The position numbers were made by a program, and so were the translations under genes. 64,000 bases of DNA from Crotophaga sulcirostris (Eukaryota; Chordata; Aves; Cuculiformes; Crotophagidae): assembly GCA_013397455.1 (NCBI GenBank), contig VYZB01000036.1:4102100-4166099 (forward strand), written 5' to 3'. Position 1 is the stretch's first letter; the number at the start of each line of letters is the position of its first letter. A model generated the notes under the pieces. It was not told where the DNA came from and did not search any database. It saw nothing but the letters and a program-made list of their open reading frames with translations. Of this stretch, positions 63,331 through 64,000 are shown in pieces.

Positions 63331-63656
63331 TCGGCGCGGATCGGCAGCAGGAGCGGTGGGACCTGCAGCCGGGTGCTTGATCAAAGCGGGTGGAGAGCTC
63401 CCCGTGCAAGACAAAGCTCAGGAGAGGCCCCCGGCAGGGCGACTCTCTGTGGAACCCCGGAAGCGGCAGCTGTCACGTGGCCGACCGCGTGCTGAGGGGG
63501 CGGTCCCTGAAGCAGCCGCGGGGGATTTAAGCGTCTCCCTGGGAGCGCCAGCGGCCGGAGCGCGGCGAGCAGGGCGGCAGCAGAGGCAGTGTGCGCGGCA
63601 GTTCAAGCGGGCACTCTCGGGTAGGTGTGGTTGGCTTTTCCCACTCTCCTGTAGCA
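63331..63656 (+). promoter_or_regulatory. CR1 5' UTR, probable internal promoter
   Basis: LINEs carry an internal promoter in their 5' UTR, and this leader has suitable elements: an E-box CACGTG at 63474-63479, a GC box GGGGGCGG at 63496-63503, a weak TATA-like GATTTAA at 63524-63530, and dense CpGs throughout. The family role is known. The individual motifs are only seen by eye, and their use is inferred. Confidence 0.55.
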
Positions 63657-64000
63657 ATGGTGACCAGGCGTGGCAAAAGCTCTGCCACCAGCAGTGTAGC
63701 TACCCAAACCGTGCCTCTCTTGAGGGATGCGGCCGCCCAGACCCAGGACTATAAGGAATGTCTGAGCCTGCTTGTGGTTCCTGAGGACCATCCAAAAAAC
63801 ACCTGTGTGAGGTGTGAACAAGTCCAAGATCTGCTCCTTATGGTTGCAGATCTTAAGGATCAGGTAGAGAGGCTGTGGAGTATTCGGGAGAGTGAGAGGG
63901 AGATAGATTGGTGGAGCAGAACCCTCTCTCCTCCCAGTAATCCAGGAGGCAGAGGAACCCCATATTCCTCATATTCCTCACCAGCAGGACAAGGGGCGTG
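63657..64000 (+). CDS. CR1 ORF1 protein, N-terminal part (runs off the window)
   Basis: ORF1 of CR1 encodes an RNA-binding, chaperone-like protein that travels with the element's RNA. The frame is open for all 114 codons visible. It starts at an ATG in good context (GCAATGG, purine at -3 and G at +4) with a basic N terminus (VTRRGKSS). Cys50-x2-Cys53 (NTCVRCEQVQ) is a half zinc-knuckle-like pair typical of the CR1 ORF1 N-terminal region. Residues 55-86 form a charged heptad-like helix ending in the family signature RLWSIRESEREIDWW. A proline/serine/glycine linker follows (90-114). The esterase or nucleic-acid-binding part, if present, lies downstream. No stop or frameshift is seen. The 210-codon plus-strand ORF from 63122 that overlaps it in another frame is spurious. 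Confidence 0.85.
   Translation, partial: MVTRRGKSSATSSVATQTVPLLRDAAAQTQDYKECLSLLVVPEDHPKNTCVRCEQVQDLLLMVADLKDQVERLWSIRESEREIDWWSRTLSPPSNPGGRGTPYSSYSSPAGQGA

Larger units (their letters stand above)
63331..64000 (+). mobile_element. CR1 LINE with intact 5' end, continues past the window
   Basis: At 63331 the sequence switches within a few bases from AT-rich host DNA to GC- and CpG-rich DNA (ttcggcgcggatcggcagca). About 326 bp of this leader are followed at 63657 by a start codon opening a frame with the hallmarks of CR1 ORF1. Almost all CR1 copies are 5'-truncated, so retention of the 5' UTR and ORF1 start indicates a full-length or nearly full-length insertion. CpGs have not decayed, so it is probably young. 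The 3' end lies beyond the window, so target-site duplication and integrity of ORF2 cannot be judged. Confidence 0.85.

Noticed and set aside
63610..63656. Intron-like pattern just before ORF1 (GTAGGT ... pyrimidine tract ... CTGTAG)
   Set aside because: The would-be intron is under 50 bp, too short for vertebrate splicing, and it lies in the CR1 5' UTR.
63122..63754. 210-codon plus-strand ORF at the right edge
   Set aside because: It crosses from AT-rich host DNA into the CR1 leader and overlaps the real ORF1 in another frame. High GC suppresses stops there.
1..64000. CRISPR arrays, operons, phage or bacterial mobile elements
   Set aside because: No regularly spaced direct repeats or bacterial-type gene packing occur. 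The repeat content is that of a vertebrate (bird) nuclear genome.

Overview
The window looks like AT-rich, non-coding bird genomic DNA, either a gene desert or the interior of a very large intron. The evidence is the repeat content. At least fourteen fragments belong to the CR1 (chicken repeat 1) LINE superfamily, and there is one recognisable avian ERVL-type solo LTR. A 230-base N run marks an assembly gap. I found no host exon, tRNA, rRNA gene, CRISPR array or operon that I can defend. Most open reading frames outside CR1 look like chance ORFs in AT-rich sequence.

Layout. 1-4.7 kb: mostly unique DNA with a 106-codon hydrophobic ORF and a GC-richer block. 4.7-12 kb: old and young CR1 pieces (4757, 5785 with the N gap, 7569, 9561, 11040, 11617). 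13.9-15 kb: a solo ERVL-like LTR followed at once by an internal CR1 reverse-transcriptase fragment. 15-29 kb: nearly featureless except for a CR1 at 19739-20322 with an inverted 5' end, a perfect 38-bp tandem duplication and a GC-richer block near 23.6 kb. 29.3-30.7 kb: an LTR-like block. 34.9-35.5 kb: a GC-rich block with a CR1 tail. 38.4-39.9 kb: two older CR1s. 45.1-46.1 kb: the longest reverse-transcriptase remnant, nearly open. 46-58 kb: unique AT-rich DNA. 58.5-58.7 kb: an unexplained CpG-dense cassette. 62.4 kb: another young CR1. 63.3 kb to the end: the GC-rich 5' UTR and start of ORF1 of a CR1 that is not 5'-truncated and runs off the window.

CR1 inserts by target-primed reverse transcription. 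It encodes ORF1 (an RNA-binding or chaperone-like protein) and ORF2 (endonuclease plus reverse transcriptase). Nearly all copies are 5'-truncated and keep the 3' end, so the window mostly shows the C-terminal end of ORF2 plus the 3' UTR. Four copies (5785, 11617, 19739, 62371) share one subfamily-specific 3' end with a terminal GATACTGT/CACAGTAT-type repeat, which points to a recent burst. The most informative features are the 5'-complete CR1 at the right edge, the copy with a twin-priming structure, a CR1 flanked by a likely target-site duplication, and the CpG-dense cassette. I did not find a convincing new gene system.
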